Shown one piece after another: positions 47,043 through 55,684 of a stretch of DNA of 64,000 bases. Origin of the DNA: Paraliobacillus salinarum (GTDB taxonomy: Bacteria > Bacillota > Bacilli > Bacillales > Amphibacillaceae); NCBI RefSeq assembly GCF_014083865.1, contig NZ_JACEFA010000010.1, positions 1 through 64,000 on the forward strand, read 5' to 3'. Under the pieces are notes generated by a model. The model saw only the letters and a program-made list of their open reading frames with translations. It ran no database searches and had not been told where the DNA came from. Made by a program: the position numbers and the translations under genes. Numbering within the stretch: position 1 is the stretch's first letter; each line of letters begins with the position of its first letter.

Positions 47043-47369
47043 CTAATGAATATTTAATTCGCTTAATAATTTATCAATTGGCATGGGGTTATCTTTTTCC
47101 ATTTCATACATAATTGCTTGTGTTTGATCATCATTCTTTGATGTTTGTTCATTCGCACCATCATTAAGTGCGACTGTTTGTTGTTTGTTATCATTTTCTT
47201 TCCAATCTACAAATTGCTCTGAACCATATTCTAGTTTACTTTTTTGAAAAGCAATTCCAGCATGATCAACCGCTTTATTCGCTTCAGTTTGTCCAACAAG
47301 CAATACAAAAAACAACAACCATACCATTATTGATGATGCAGCTAAGCTAATTATTAAACCTTTTTTCAA
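47043..47369 (-). CDS. Hypothetical single-pass or secreted protein
   Basis: This 108-residue product has a strongly hydrophobic N-terminus (MKKGLIISLAASSIMVWLLF, about residues 4-27). It then has a hydrophilic, Asn/Asp/Gln-rich tail that ends in a short helical segment (PIDKLLSELNIH). The hydrophobic part could be a signal anchor. It lies 16 bp after ezrA and directly before a terminator, so it is probably co-transcribed with this division regulator. I do not recognise the family. Confidence 0.65.
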   Translation of the reverse strand: MKKGLIISLAASSIMVWLLFFVLLVGQTEANKAVDHAGIAFQKSKLEYGSEQFVDWKENDNKQQTVALNDGANEQTSKNDDQTQAIMYEMEKDNPMPIDKLLSELNIH

Positions 47370-47385
47370 TCTTATTCAACCTACC

Positions 47386-49080
47386 TTAAGTGGTGATATC
47401 CACAAATTCTTTTAATCGTAGCAATGCACCTGGCTCAATTTCTTCAAGTGCATTAGCAGCGGTGTCCAGTGCTTGCTCATACTCATAATTTCTAAATTTT
47501 GTTTCGGCTTCTTGTAATTTCGTTGCCAACAATGGATATTTACTGCGATAACGGTTTGCGTATTGTATGACACGTTCTACTAGGTAAGCCTGTTCAATCA
47601 TTGCATCACTTTGGTTAACTAATGTGTTTACTGTATTTTCTGCCTCTGATAAAGCATGCATTACTTCGCCCATATCTAATGGTTGCTTTTCTAGTTTTTC
47701 AATGACTGCATCACTTCTATCTGTTGCTTCATCAACTAAATTCCATAAATAAGATGGAACTCCTGGTAAATTACTGTTTTGAAGTTTTTTATTCGTGTCA
47801 AACAACTGTCGTTTTAGGTTCACAACCTTTTCTCTTGCTTCTATTTCATCTTTTCGAATCGTTTGTAGTTGCTCTTTAAATTCCTTATGAGAATGATGTA
47901 ATTGTTCTAAATCATCTTTCGTTGATTTCAATTGATTCTTTAGTGTGACATATGTCTGTGATTCACTTTCTAAATCCAGCTCTATTTGAGCAATTTGTTT
48001 CTCAAGCTGGTGTATCCATTTGTCTAAATTAGCATATAATTCTAAATCATTTTCTTCTAAGTAATAAGTTTGTTGTAATAAATCTACCTCTTCATTTGTC
48101 TCTTTAAAATCAGTAATTGCACTTGCAAGAGTAGATTTCACACTATTTATATGACTTTCAATATAGCTTTTAGCTTTTGCTTCTTCTTCAAGCATTTCAT
48201 AAACCTCGGTTAACCTATCTTCAATTGCTTGAATCAATTCATAAACATGATACATTTCTAGATCTTCGAGTTGCTTAACACTTACAGCCAGCTGATCTAA
48301 GTAGTTATTTAATTCTTTTTCTAAACCTAAGTGCTCAATACGATACCCTTCATCTTTCATTTGATTTATTCCTGCTAATAAATCTTTTATTTGATCGGGC
48401 AATTCTGTTTTGCACTTTTTATAAATCACCGGAAATTCTTCTAACTTTTCTGCTACTTCGTCTACTGAGTCAGTAAGTTGAACCACTAAATCTTTTGCTT
48501 CATAATAATTCCCTTGTTCTACTTCCTCTTGATATCTTTCTAATAATTGTTGAAGCTCTATGATTTGAGCTTCAAACTTTGGCTCTGCTTCTCCATAAAG
48601 ATATCGATTTTGCAGTAATGAATGACGTAATTCTTTAATGCGAGGCTGTATCTCTTCAATCTGTTTTCGACTTTGCTTCTCAGAATCAAGTAAGTCATCT
48701 AATTCTTTAAACATTTTCTCAATTAGCTCTTCAATGTTTTGCAAAATAGTTTCTACTTCTTTAAGATTTTTCTTAGCTGTTGAAATACGAAAACGATCTG
48801 CTGCTTCTTCCGCATCTAATAAATATTCTTCAATATCAGGTAAATCTCTTGTTAAAATTTGATCCCACGTACTTTTCCAAGCTTCGAACTTATCTTGTGT
48901 TTCACCAGATAAATTCAAGCTTTTTACACGTTGAAGCTCGCCAGTCACATTACGATTCATAATATCCATTTTCCAGCTTTCATGCTGATCTACTGCATCA
49001 TATATCTTTTTTCTTAAAATTAATCCAATAATTATTATTACAATTAATACTAGAATTCCACCAATGATATAGCCAACCAC
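47386..49080 (-). CDS. ezrA: Septation ring formation regulator EzrA
   Basis: This 564-residue division protein restrains FtsZ ring assembly and helps to shuttle PBP1. One N-terminal transmembrane helix (VVGYIIGGILVLIVIIIIG) is followed by spectrin-like coiled-coil repeats throughout, with the conserved C-terminal region near QNSNLPGVPSYLWNL. The start is set at a GTG at 49080 preceded by GAGGAGGATTC, giving about the B. subtilis length (562). A more upstream ATG would place that ribosome binding site inside the gene and is rejected. Confidence 0.94.
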   Translation of the reverse strand: MVGYIIGGILVLIVIIIIGLILRKKIYDAVDQHESWKMDIMNRNVTGELQRVKSLNLSGETQDKFEAWKSTWDQILTRDLPDIEEYLLDAEEAADRFRISTAKKNLKEVETILQNIEELIEKMFKELDDLLDSEKQSRKQIEEIQPRIKELRHSLLQNRYLYGEAEPKFEAQIIELQQLLERYQEEVEQGNYYEAKDLVVQLTDSVDEVAEKLEEFPVIYKKCKTELPDQIKDLLAGINQMKDEGYRIEHLGLEKELNNYLDQLAVSVKQLEDLEMYHVYELIQAIEDRLTEVYEMLEEEAKAKSYIESHINSVKSTLASAITDFKETNEEVDLLQQTYYLEENDLELYANLDKWIHQLEKQIAQIELDLESESQTYVTLKNQLKSTKDDLEQLHHSHKEFKEQLQTIRKDEIEAREKVVNLKRQLFDTNKKLQNSNLPGVPSYLWNLVDEATDRSDAVIEKLEKQPLDMGEVMHALSEAENTVNTLVNQSDAMIEQAYLVERVIQYANRYRSKYPLLATKLQEAETKFRNYEYEQALDTAANALEEIEPGALLRLKEFVDITT

Positions 49081-49443
49081 GCGAATCCTCCTCAACCGAA
49101 ACCGATCTATTCTATTTGTTATCATTTAATTATTCATTTGTTTTAAAATAAATGAATAAATATAGTCACTTTTAACTCGAACATTTTAATTATTATGTAT
49201 TATTACTATAATATCATGTTCACGCAATTTTTTGCTAAAAAAAATCAAAATTATTAACAGAATGACAAATTTCTTCTTTAAAAGATGCTTATTTCCTTTT
49301 TTAATTTACAAATTTATATTCTTTGCTGTAAAATTTTATTTTAGTCTATAAAAAAATATACTTTTATTCGAAGCATTTGTCTATTGTTTCTATCGGTTTT
49401 ATGCCATAATCTTTTTAGGAAATTCAATGAAGGAGGGATCCTT
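49081..49443. other. 363-bp non-coding gap between ezrA and the fRMsr gene
   Basis: The sequence is very AT-rich, with no credible reading frame or strong hairpin. It must hold the divergent promoters of ezrA and the fRMsr gene. TTGTTT-16-CATAAT near 49385-49412 is a possible promoter for the latter. Confidence 0.5.
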
Positions 49444-49923
49444 ATGTTTCATAAGGAATTATATACATCAACGAGAGAAGACAATTACCAGTTGGTTATT
49501 AAACAGTTAGATGCATTGTTGGATGGAGAAACAGATAGAATTGCTAATTTATCCAATGCATCCGCACTCTTAAATCAGTTTTTATCTGATATTAATTGGG
49601 TAGGCTTTTATGTATTAAAGGAAGATGAACTAGTGTTAGGTCCTTTTCAAGGGTTACCAGCATGTGTACGAATCCCTGTAGGAAAAGGCGTATGTGGAAC
49701 GGCAGTAAGCAAGAGAGAAACACAGTTAGTTTCAGATGTTAATCAATTTCCTGGCCATATTGCTTGTGATGCAGCAAGCCAATCAGAAATTGTTATCCCT
49801 ATTATTATAGATGATCAAGTGTTTGGTGTACTAGACATTGACAGCCCAAACAAAAACACTTTTGATGAAGTGGATCAGGAGTGTTTAGAACAGTTTGTTG
49901 AAGTATTGAAAAAGCATATCTAA
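49444..49923 (+). CDS. Free methionine-(R)-sulfoxide reductase (GAF domain)
   Basis: This 159-residue single GAF-domain enzyme of the fRMsr family (YtsP in B. subtilis) reduces free methionine-R-sulfoxide. The three cysteines used in the family are present in ACVRIPVGKGVCGTA and HIACDA. The start is set at the ATG at 49444 after GAAGGAGGG. It is convergent with the diguanylate cyclase gene, the same neighbourhood as in B. subtilis. Confidence 0.92.
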   Translation: MFHKELYTSTREDNYQLVIKQLDALLDGETDRIANLSNASALLNQFLSDINWVGFYVLKEDELVLGPFQGLPACVRIPVGKGVCGTAVSKRETQLVSDVNQFPGHIACDAASQSEIVIPIIIDDQVFGVLDIDSPNKNTFDEVDQECLEQFVEVLKKHI

Positions 49924-49954
49924 GTTTATATTTTAAAAATGTAATCCTTAAGAT

Positions 49955-49984
49955 CAGAAAGCGTTTGGTCTCAAACGCTTTCTG
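49955..49984. terminator. Bidirectional terminator between the fRMsr gene and dgcP
   Basis: CAGAAAGCGTTTG and CAAACGCTTTCTG form a perfect 13-bp stem with a 4-nt loop between convergent genes. Confidence 0.85.
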
Positions 49985-49999
49985 GTTAAAATTTCTATT

Positions 50000-51502
50000 T
50001 CAAGTTACTTTTGCAACGCCGTTCTTGCCTAAACGCTTTGCTTCGTACAAAGAACGATCTGCTCGATCAAATATTCCACACATACTTTCTCGATTATCTC
50101 GATGCCAATATGCAATTCCTACTGAAACCGTAATTAACGGATCGGTTTGTTCCTCAATTTGAATGACAAGTTGTGATGCAACACGCATTCCATCTTCAAT
50201 ATTTACTTCAGGAAGATATACAGCCAACTCTTCTCCTCCCCACCTTGCCGCAAAACCTATATCCATAATGTTCTTTTGAATGATATTGGCTACCTGAATA
50301 ATTAATGAGTCGCCTACCTCATGTCCATACGTATCATTCACTTTTTTAAAGTCATCTATATCAAGTAATAAAAAAACTCCTTGCTTACCTGATTGTAGAT
50401 GCGCTTCACATTTTTCATCTAAATATCTTCTGGAATACAATTTCGTAAGATAATCTGTTATTACCGATAGCTCCAACTGCTCTCGCAAACTAGAATTTGC
50501 AAATGCTAATGTCGAATGATGAACGATAGATTGAATAAGTTTGAAGTCATTAAACGAGAAAAAGTTAGGTTGATGATGTGTCAGGATAATAACTCCATTT
50601 ATATGTTCAGATTGTATCATAGGTATAATCATGATAGATCGAAGCTCGACCGTACATTCAGGATATTTTTTTGAAAAATCACCTAAAAAAATTGCTTCCT
50701 TTTCAGATTGAATCTCTGGGAATATTTTATTTTCAAACCATTTGAGTGAAGTGTTCAAGAAGTATGGAGAAGACTCCCGTAACAAATTAAAGTTCTCTTC
50801 TTCATCGAACAAAATAAAAGCAACATCTTCCACTTGAAATGATTTAATCAACTGCTCTTTTAAATAATTCGCAGTATCTGATAACCTTAAACTTGCATTT
50901 AACTGATGTGTAATATCATTAATTAACTGCAAATCTAATATAAGTTGTGTAGATTGTTGGTATAATTGAGCATTTTCTAACGCATTTCCTGCTGTATCCG
51001 CTAAAAAGCGAATAAAATCTATCGTATCTGACGAGAATTCAATGATTTTATCCACTTCTATTTGGAGCACACCATAAATCCCTTGCTTTCCACGTAATGG
51101 GGCATACAACCTTGTTCTATTTTTTAAACTGTTTTGATCAATTTTTATTTCTCCAGTTGAAAAAGATTGGACGCTCAGTTTATGAGCAAATTCTTCATTA
51201 TAGATTAATTCTTTTGCAGGTAACTCATCATTGTTGATGTTTGTAGATAAAAATAATTGACAAGCAAAATTAGGATACGTAGATTGGATTGTATTAAGTA
51301 TTTCAGATAACACATCGCTTGGATTCATTGTTGAATATATTTTTTTAGTAACATGGTACATTAACTCATACTTATTTTTATGTTCAAATGATTTAACTGG
51401 ATCTTTCTTATTATATAGATCATGCTCTCTCGGTGTTGTGGATAACGCATTATCGGAAAATGAAGTTGTTACCGCAATATTTTCTTGTTTTTCGTACCCC
51501 AT
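50000..51502 (-). CDS. dgcP: GAF-GAF-GGDEF diguanylate cyclase (DgcP/YtrP type)
   Basis: This 500-residue cytosolic protein has two GAF-like domains (about 40-185 and 190-330) and a C-terminal GGDEF domain (about 340-500). The active site reads GGEEL in FAARWGGEELAVYLPE, compatible with c-di-GMP synthesis. The inhibitory RxxD motif expected a few residues upstream is missing. The start is set at the ATG at 51502, 6 bp after GGTGGAG, giving MGYEKQENIAV. B. subtilis dgcP (ytrP) also lies beside rpsD and the ytsP gene. Confidence 0.92.
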   Translation of the reverse strand: MGYEKQENIAVTTSFSDNALSTTPREHDLYNKKDPVKSFEHKNKYELMYHVTKKIYSTMNPSDVLSEILNTIQSTYPNFACQLFLSTNINNDELPAKELIYNEEFAHKLSVQSFSTGEIKIDQNSLKNRTRLYAPLRGKQGIYGVLQIEVDKIIEFSSDTIDFIRFLADTAGNALENAQLYQQSTQLILDLQLINDITHQLNASLRLSDTANYLKEQLIKSFQVEDVAFILFDEEENFNLLRESSPYFLNTSLKWFENKIFPEIQSEKEAIFLGDFSKKYPECTVELRSIMIIPMIQSEHINGVIILTHHQPNFFSFNDFKLIQSIVHHSTLAFANSSLREQLELSVITDYLTKLYSRRYLDEKCEAHLQSGKQGVFLLLDIDDFKKVNDTYGHEVGDSLIIQVANIIQKNIMDIGFAARWGGEELAVYLPEVNIEDGMRVASQLVIQIEEQTDPLITVSVGIAYWHRDNRESMCGIFDRADRSLYEAKRLGKNGVAKVT

Positions 51503-51655
51503 CCGTATCTCCACCTAGCATTATTATTTAGACTTCTAAAACTTTTTCCTCTATATATGGTAATTATATTATACCATACAATATTTGAATTTTTGTTATT
51601 ACACTACCAAATTGTAGTTCTTTTTTCACACTAAATTACTTTATCCTCTTAACTA

Positions 51656-51684
51656 TTGACTTAAGTACTAAAAAAACATATAAT
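51656..51684 (+). promoter_or_regulatory. SigA promoter of rpsD
   Basis: The plus strand reads TTGACT (51656-51661), a 17-nt spacer, then TATAAT (51679-51684). A long leader follows. Confidence 0.85.
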
Positions 51685-51690
51685 ATACTT

Positions 51691-51876
51691 TGTGTAAAAA
51701 AGGTAGCCTATGTGAACCACCGGCTGACCATTCTGTTCCTTATATTAAGAAATATAAGGTGTATCGTGTAACTCTCTGCTGCTGGAGCGATGGTACATGA
51801 AAACAAAATGGCTGACGATCATGGAACGCACTGTCTTATTTTATGCAAATCTATTATATAAAGGAGAAGATGTACA
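51691..51876 (+). promoter_or_regulatory. rpsD leader, probable S4 autoregulatory RNA
   Basis: About 185 nt of leader contains several pairable segments, for example CTTATATT with AATATAAG near 51741-51761, and GGCTGACCA/GGCTGACGATC repeats. In B. subtilis S4 represses rpsD by binding its leader, and the position and length here fit. No terminator is seen, consistent with translational control. A covariance-model search would confirm the class. Confidence 0.65.
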
Positions 51877-52479
51877 ATGGCTCGCTATACAGGTCCTGTA
51901 TGGAAAAAGTCTCGTCGTCTCGGAATTTCATTAACTGGTACTGGTAAGGAGTTAGACAAACGCCCTTACGCACCTGGACAACATGGTCCAAACCAACGTA
52001 AAAAGCTTTCAGAATATGGTCTACAAATGCAAGAGAAGCAAAAACTTCGCTTCATGTATGGTGTTAACGAACGCCAATTCCGTAACCTATTTGATAAAGC
52101 TGGTAAAATGAAAGGTATTCATGGTGAAACATTCATGATTCTATTAGAATCTCGTTTAGATAACCTTGTATACCGTCTAGGTCTTGCGCGTACGCGTAGA
52201 CAAGCTCGTCAATTGGTAAACCACGGACATATCACTGTAGACGGAGGTCGTGTTGACATTCCTTCTTACAGCGTAAAACCTGGTCAAGTAATTGGTTTGC
52301 GTGAAAAATCAGCAAATCTTAACATTGTGAAAGAAGCGGTTGAAGCTAACCCATTCGTTCCAGAATATGTTTCATTTGACGAAGAAAAACTTGAAGGTAC
52401 ATTCACTCGCTTACCAGAGCGTTCTGAACTACCTGCTGAAATCAACGAAGCACTTATCGTTGAATTCTACTCTCGTTAA
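51877..52479 (+). CDS. rpsD: 30S ribosomal protein S4
   Basis: This 200-residue protein initiates 30S assembly by binding 16S rRNA and controls its own synthesis. It starts [20 protein letters not shown] and contains the S4 RNA-binding domain (about 92-155, [20 protein letters not shown], then [13 protein letters not shown]). Length is exact for Bacillus. It has a GGAGAAG ribosome binding site and ends at a strong terminator. In B. subtilis tyrS is adjacent, but here about 10 kb intervenes. Confidence 0.98.
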   Translation: MARYTGPVWKKSRRLGISLTGTGKELDKRPYAPGQHGPNQRKKLSEYGLQMQEKQKLRFMYGVNERQFRNLFDKAGKMKGIHGETFMILLESRLDNLVYRLGLARTRRQARQLVNHGHITVDGGRVDIPSYSVKPGQVIGLREKSANLNIVKEAVEANPFVPEYVSFDEEKLEGTFTRLPERSELPAEINEALIVEFYSR

Positions 52480-52504
52480 TCGGGATAGACTAATCAAGAA
52501 ATCC

Positions 52505-52551
52505 AAAAAGGTCTTAAAACATTTTTATATCAATGTTTTAAGACCTTTTTT
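52505..52551 (+). terminator. rpsD terminator
   Basis: AAAAAGGTCTTAAAACATT pairs with AATGTTTTAAGACCTTTTT around a short loop, and the T run continues past the stem. Confidence 0.9.
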
Positions 52552-52624
52552 GTTGTTTTGAAATAGAACAGATACCTCAAAAACTAAATTCAAGTCAATA
52601 ATATAGTCATAAATTATATATGAT

Positions 52625-52683
52625 AAAGGAAAACTAAATAGATTCGCTTAACAATATGGATGACCAAATCCATTTAGTTTTCT
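52625..52683 (-). terminator. Inverted repeat downstream of the LacI gene, possible terminator
   Basis: GAAAACTAAAT and ATTTAGTTTTC form an 11-bp outer stem around an interval with a smaller GGAT/ATCC pair. It lies about 45 bp past the stop of the LacI-type regulator. The T run is weak. Confidence 0.45.
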
Positions 52684-52726
52684 ATCATACTTATACGCTT
52701 TAGCCCAGACTTATTTCACTCTAATC

Positions 52727-53764
52727 TTATAACATAATCTCTTCATGACTTAATTCACGAACACTATCATGTTTAATTAATTTAGTTGTCAAACAAATTT
52801 CTTCGTATGGTTTCTCAGGTTCTTTTATTCTTGAGATTAATAAACTAAATCCGTGCTGTGCTAAATCTGTTACGCTTTTCCTAATTGATGTTAATTGCAA
52901 ACCAATTAAACAAGAGTTTATTGTCTCATCATAGCTGACCACAGAGATATCTTCTGGTACTTTTTTATTTAGTTGATTTAATAATTTTAAGAAACCTAGT
53001 GTCATCATATCATTTATGATAAACACTGCCGTTACGTCCGTATCCAAAAGCTTTCTTCCAGCTTGATAGCCACATTCTTCTTGATAATACCCTTCAACAA
53101 TATAATCAGGCGATATCTCATAATTATGCTCATTCATTGCTTTCATATAACCATTCAACCTAAGATTTACGTTAGTTGAATTAGAAAAATTAGCAATAAA
53201 CCCAATCTTTTTATGCCCCATCTCAATTAAATGTTTTACTGCTTGATAAGCCCCTTGTTCATTAGCAAAAGTAATTTTATCACAATGATATTTTAAAAAA
53301 GAACGCTCTAACATAACATAAGGAATAGGTAGTTGCTCTAATTTTTCAATAAGTTTTGTATTATCTTGATAAGCTTCAAAACTAGGAATGATAAATATAC
53401 CGTCTACTGACCGAGTTAGTAAAAAATGTAATAATTTCAAATCTTGTTCGTATTTATTATTTGTATTTGAGACTATTAATGTATATCCTTCTTTTCTACA
53501 AGCCTGTTCTAATTTTTTAGCCAATGAAGAATAAAATGGATTCCCTATATCAGGTAAAATCAAACCTAACATTCTTGTTTCTTTTTTAACCAAACCTCTT
53601 GCTAGTTGATTCGCCGTATAGTTATGTTCTCGTGCTATGTGTTTAATTAACTGCTTCTTTTTCGGTGAGATTCTATTAGGCCTATTGTTTAGGACTAATG
53701 ATACTGTGGTAACAGAGACATTTGCCTTTTCCGCGATGTCTTTCAATGTAATTTTCATAATCAT
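52727..53764 (-). CDS. LacI/GalR-family transcriptional regulator
   Basis: The 345-residue regulator has an N-terminal LacI helix-turn-helix (about 4-25, TLKDIAEKANVSVTTVSLVLNN) and a periplasmic-binding-like sensor domain (about 60-335, MLGLILPDIGNPFYSSLAKK). It probably responds to a sugar or sugar phosphate. The start is set at the ATG at 53764, 7 bp after GAAGGTAGG. It opens the accessory interval between rpsD and tyrS; the nearest plausible target is the SDR gene or the PTS operon. No effector can be assigned. Confidence 0.92.
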   Translation of the reverse strand: MIMKITLKDIAEKANVSVTTVSLVLNNRPNRISPKKKQLIKHIAREHNYTANQLARGLVKKETRMLGLILPDIGNPFYSSLAKKLEQACRKEGYTLIVSNTNNKYEQDLKLLHFLLTRSVDGIFIIPSFEAYQDNTKLIEKLEQLPIPYVMLERSFLKYHCDKITFANEQGAYQAVKHLIEMGHKKIGFIANFSNSTNVNLRLNGYMKAMNEHNYEISPDYIVEGYYQEECGYQAGRKLLDTDVTAVFIINDMMTLGFLKLLNQLNKKVPEDISVVSYDETINSCLIGLQLTSIRKSVTDLAQHGFSLLISRIKEPEKPYEEICLTTKLIKHDSVRELSHEEIML

Positions 53765-54082
53765 AAGCCTACCTTCAGAAAAATAGTAAAGTAGCATACT
53801 CCCAATAGTAATTATTTCACAAATACCAAAAAATATAAAGTGATTTGACTAACAATTAGTGATTTAATTACTTTTAAACTATTATTTAATTAATTGCATT
53901 TATGTATGCTGTCTAAAAACCATTGTTTAAACATTACAGAATCTAATTGAATACATACTTTAGTATTATTCGGTTAACTAATCATTGGACGATATTATAT
54001 TATAACAATTTATAAAAAGAAGATGATGCATTATAAAACAAACATCATCTTCTTTACTCTTAATATATAAAACTATTAAAAT
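53765..54082. other. 318-bp non-coding gap upstream of the LacI-type gene
   Basis: The gap contains the terminator at 54016-54055 and a 19-bp-spaced direct repeat AGTGATTT (53839-53846 and 53858-53865), which could bind a regulator. No convincing promoter for the LacI-type gene was seen and there is no gene. Confidence 0.5.
54016..54055 (-). terminator. SDR gene terminator
   Basis: AAAGAAGATGATG and CATCATCTTCTTT form a perfect 13-bp stem around a 14-nt loop. It starts 28 bp past the SDR stop codon. Confidence 0.75.
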
Positions 54083-54841
54083 TTAATAAGCACTCCAGCC
54101 ATTATCAGCGGCCAACACGACACCATTAATTGAAGAAGATTCATCACTTGCTAAGAATACAGCGATATTTGAGATATCTTCTACTGATAACGCACCACCC
54201 ATTAAACTCACACCTCTGACAGCAAGGTCCATTCCTTCTTTATCAACATTTGCAAAAGAGCTTGTTAAGTTTGTTTTTACTTGAGAAGGTGCAATTGCGT
54301 TTGCTCGAACACCTTGTTGTCCATAATGAGAAGCAACGTTTTTCGTCATACCAGCAACAGCGTGTTTAGCTGCTGTATAAGTCAAACCTGCTCTACCACC
54401 AGTTAGTGCAGCTAATGAAGCCATATTAACAATCGTCCCTCCACCTTGTGCAACAAAAGTAGGTATAATTTTTCTCATTGTGCGCATAACACCGCCAACG
54501 TTTATATCCATTACTCGATTCCAAACTGCATCTTCTACATTCGCAGCTGCTTGTATATTATCTAAGACACCTGCATTGTTCACCAGCACATCTACCTTAC
54601 CAAATTTCTCCACTGTTTCATCTACCATTTTCTGTACATCTTCTTCTTTAGCCACGTTAACATTGATACCGATTACATCTGCATTAGCTGCTTTTAACTC
54701 TTCTACAGTTTTTTCTAGCGCTTCTTGATCAAAATCAGCAATCACAATTTTAGCACCTTCGTTAGCAAAACGTGTTGCAATTGCTTTTCCAATTCCATTA
54801 CCACTACCAGTAACAATAGCTACTTTTTCATTTAAACGCAT
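54083..54841 (-). CDS. Short-chain dehydrogenase/reductase
   Basis: This 252-residue classical SDR has the coenzyme motif TGSGNGIGKAIA (about 11-22), structural NNAG near 88, catalytic Ser in MASLAALTGG and the YTAAK Tyr-x-x-x-Lys pair near 155. The acidic residue after the second strand (ADFDQEALEK) favours NAD over NADP. Related family members oxidise sugars, acetoin or keto-acyl groups, so the substrate cannot be named. It lies between a PTS operon and a LacI regulator and has its own promoter and terminator. Confidence 0.9.
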   Translation of the reverse strand: MRLNEKVAIVTGSGNGIGKAIATRFANEGAKIVIADFDQEALEKTVEELKAANADVIGINVNVAKEEDVQKMVDETVEKFGKVDVLVNNAGVLDNIQAAANVEDAVWNRVMDINVGGVMRTMRKIIPTFVAQGGGTIVNMASLAALTGGRAGLTYTAAKHAVAGMTKNVASHYGQQGVRANAIAPSQVKTNLTSSFANVDKEGMDLAVRGVSLMGGALSVEDISNIAVFLASDESSSINGVVLAADNGWSAY

Positions 54842-54882
54842 AATAAAAACCTCCTAAAATGATATGTAATCTCTCACTTTCT

Positions 54883-54911
54883 ATTTTAATATTATTAGAA
54901 GACTAAAGCAA
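54883..54911 (-). promoter_or_regulatory. Probable SigA promoter of the SDR gene
   Basis: The minus strand reads TTGCTT (54911-54906), a 17-nt spacer, then TAAAAT (54888-54883), about 40 bp before the start codon. Confidence 0.6.
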
Positions 54912-54988
54912 CGAATAAACCTATATCTATTAATTTATAAAACCTTAAGTCTCTTAAATAGATTATCTATACGTAATACCACATAAAA

Positions 54989-55027
54989 AATCGACAAAAC
55001 ACGAAATAAATTCGTACTTTGCCGATT
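54989..55027 (-). terminator. PTS operon terminator
   Basis: On the minus strand AATCGGCAAAGTACGAA pairs with TTCGTGTTTTGTCGATT with few mismatches, followed by a T run. It starts 9 bp after the IIA stop. Confidence 0.8.
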
Positions 55028-55035
55028 AATATATT

Positions 55036-55347
55036 TTATTTCTTATGCAATGCAATAATTTCTTTTGCTAAGTCTGTGAAAGTCATGCTTGTCATTAAGT
55101 GATCCTGTGCATGAACCATAAGCAACGATACTTCAGTTTTTTCACCTTGCGCTTCTTTTGTTAAGAGATCTGTTTGAGCATGATGCGCTTCAACAAAATC
55201 AGCTTCTGCTTTTTTAATATTATCATCTGCTATTTTAAACTCTCCAGCTTTAGCAGCCTTGATTGCTTCCATTGCATTACTTTTAGCATTACCACTGTGC
55301 ATGATTATTCCCATAATCGTTTGCATGATTGCTTCATTTTCCATCAT
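55036..55347 (-). CDS. PTS lactose/cellobiose-family IIA component
   Basis: This 103-residue helical protein receives phosphate from HPr and passes it to IIB. The conserved MVHAQDHLMTSM contains the phosphorylated His (about residue 79), and AHHAQTDLLTKEAQGE is also typical of the lactose/cellobiose class. The start is set at the ATG at 55347, 5 bp after AAGGG; an upstream GTG would overlap the ribosome binding site. It is the last gene of the PTS operon. Confidence 0.93.
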   Translation of the reverse strand: MMENEAIMQTIMGIIMHSGNAKSNAMEAIKAAKAGEFKIADDNIKKAEADFVEAHHAQTDLLTKEAQGEKTEVSLLMVHAQDHLMTSMTFTDLAKEIIALHKK

Positions 55348-55355
55348 TAACACCC

Positions 55356-55673
55356 TTATTTCATTAAAGTTTCTGCAAGATTTAATACATTCTCACCATT
55401 CATCATTCCATAATCAGCCATAGGGATAACATCTACTGGAATACTCAATTTTTCAGTTTTTGTTTTAAATTCATCTAGCATAAAGCGAACTTGAGGCCCT
55501 AACAAAATAACATCTACTTGCTTTTCTGCTAGATAACTATCTGCTTCTGAAGCTGACAATGCAAATATAATGTGATCACGGTCTGTCTCTTCAGAAAAGT
55601 TTTTCATCTTATTTACTAAAAGACTTGTACTCATTCCAGCTGCACACACTAACATAATATTTTTATTTTTCAT
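55356..55673 (-). CDS. PTS lactose/cellobiose-family IIB component
   Basis: This 105-residue IIB protein has the phosphorylated cysteine at Cys10 in IMLVCAAGMSTSLLVNKM. It also has the characteristic DVILLGPQVRFMLDEF and DVIPMADYGMMNGENVL segments. It passes phosphate from IIA to the sugar bound in IIC. It follows the DUF7916 gene by 11 bp and precedes IIA by 8 bp in one transcript. Confidence 0.94.
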   Translation of the reverse strand: MKNKNIMLVCAAGMSTSLLVNKMKNFSEETDRDHIIFALSASEADSYLAEKQVDVILLGPQVRFMLDEFKTKTEKLSIPVDVIPMADYGMMNGENVLNLAETLMK

Positions 55674-55684
55674 TTTTTCACCTC

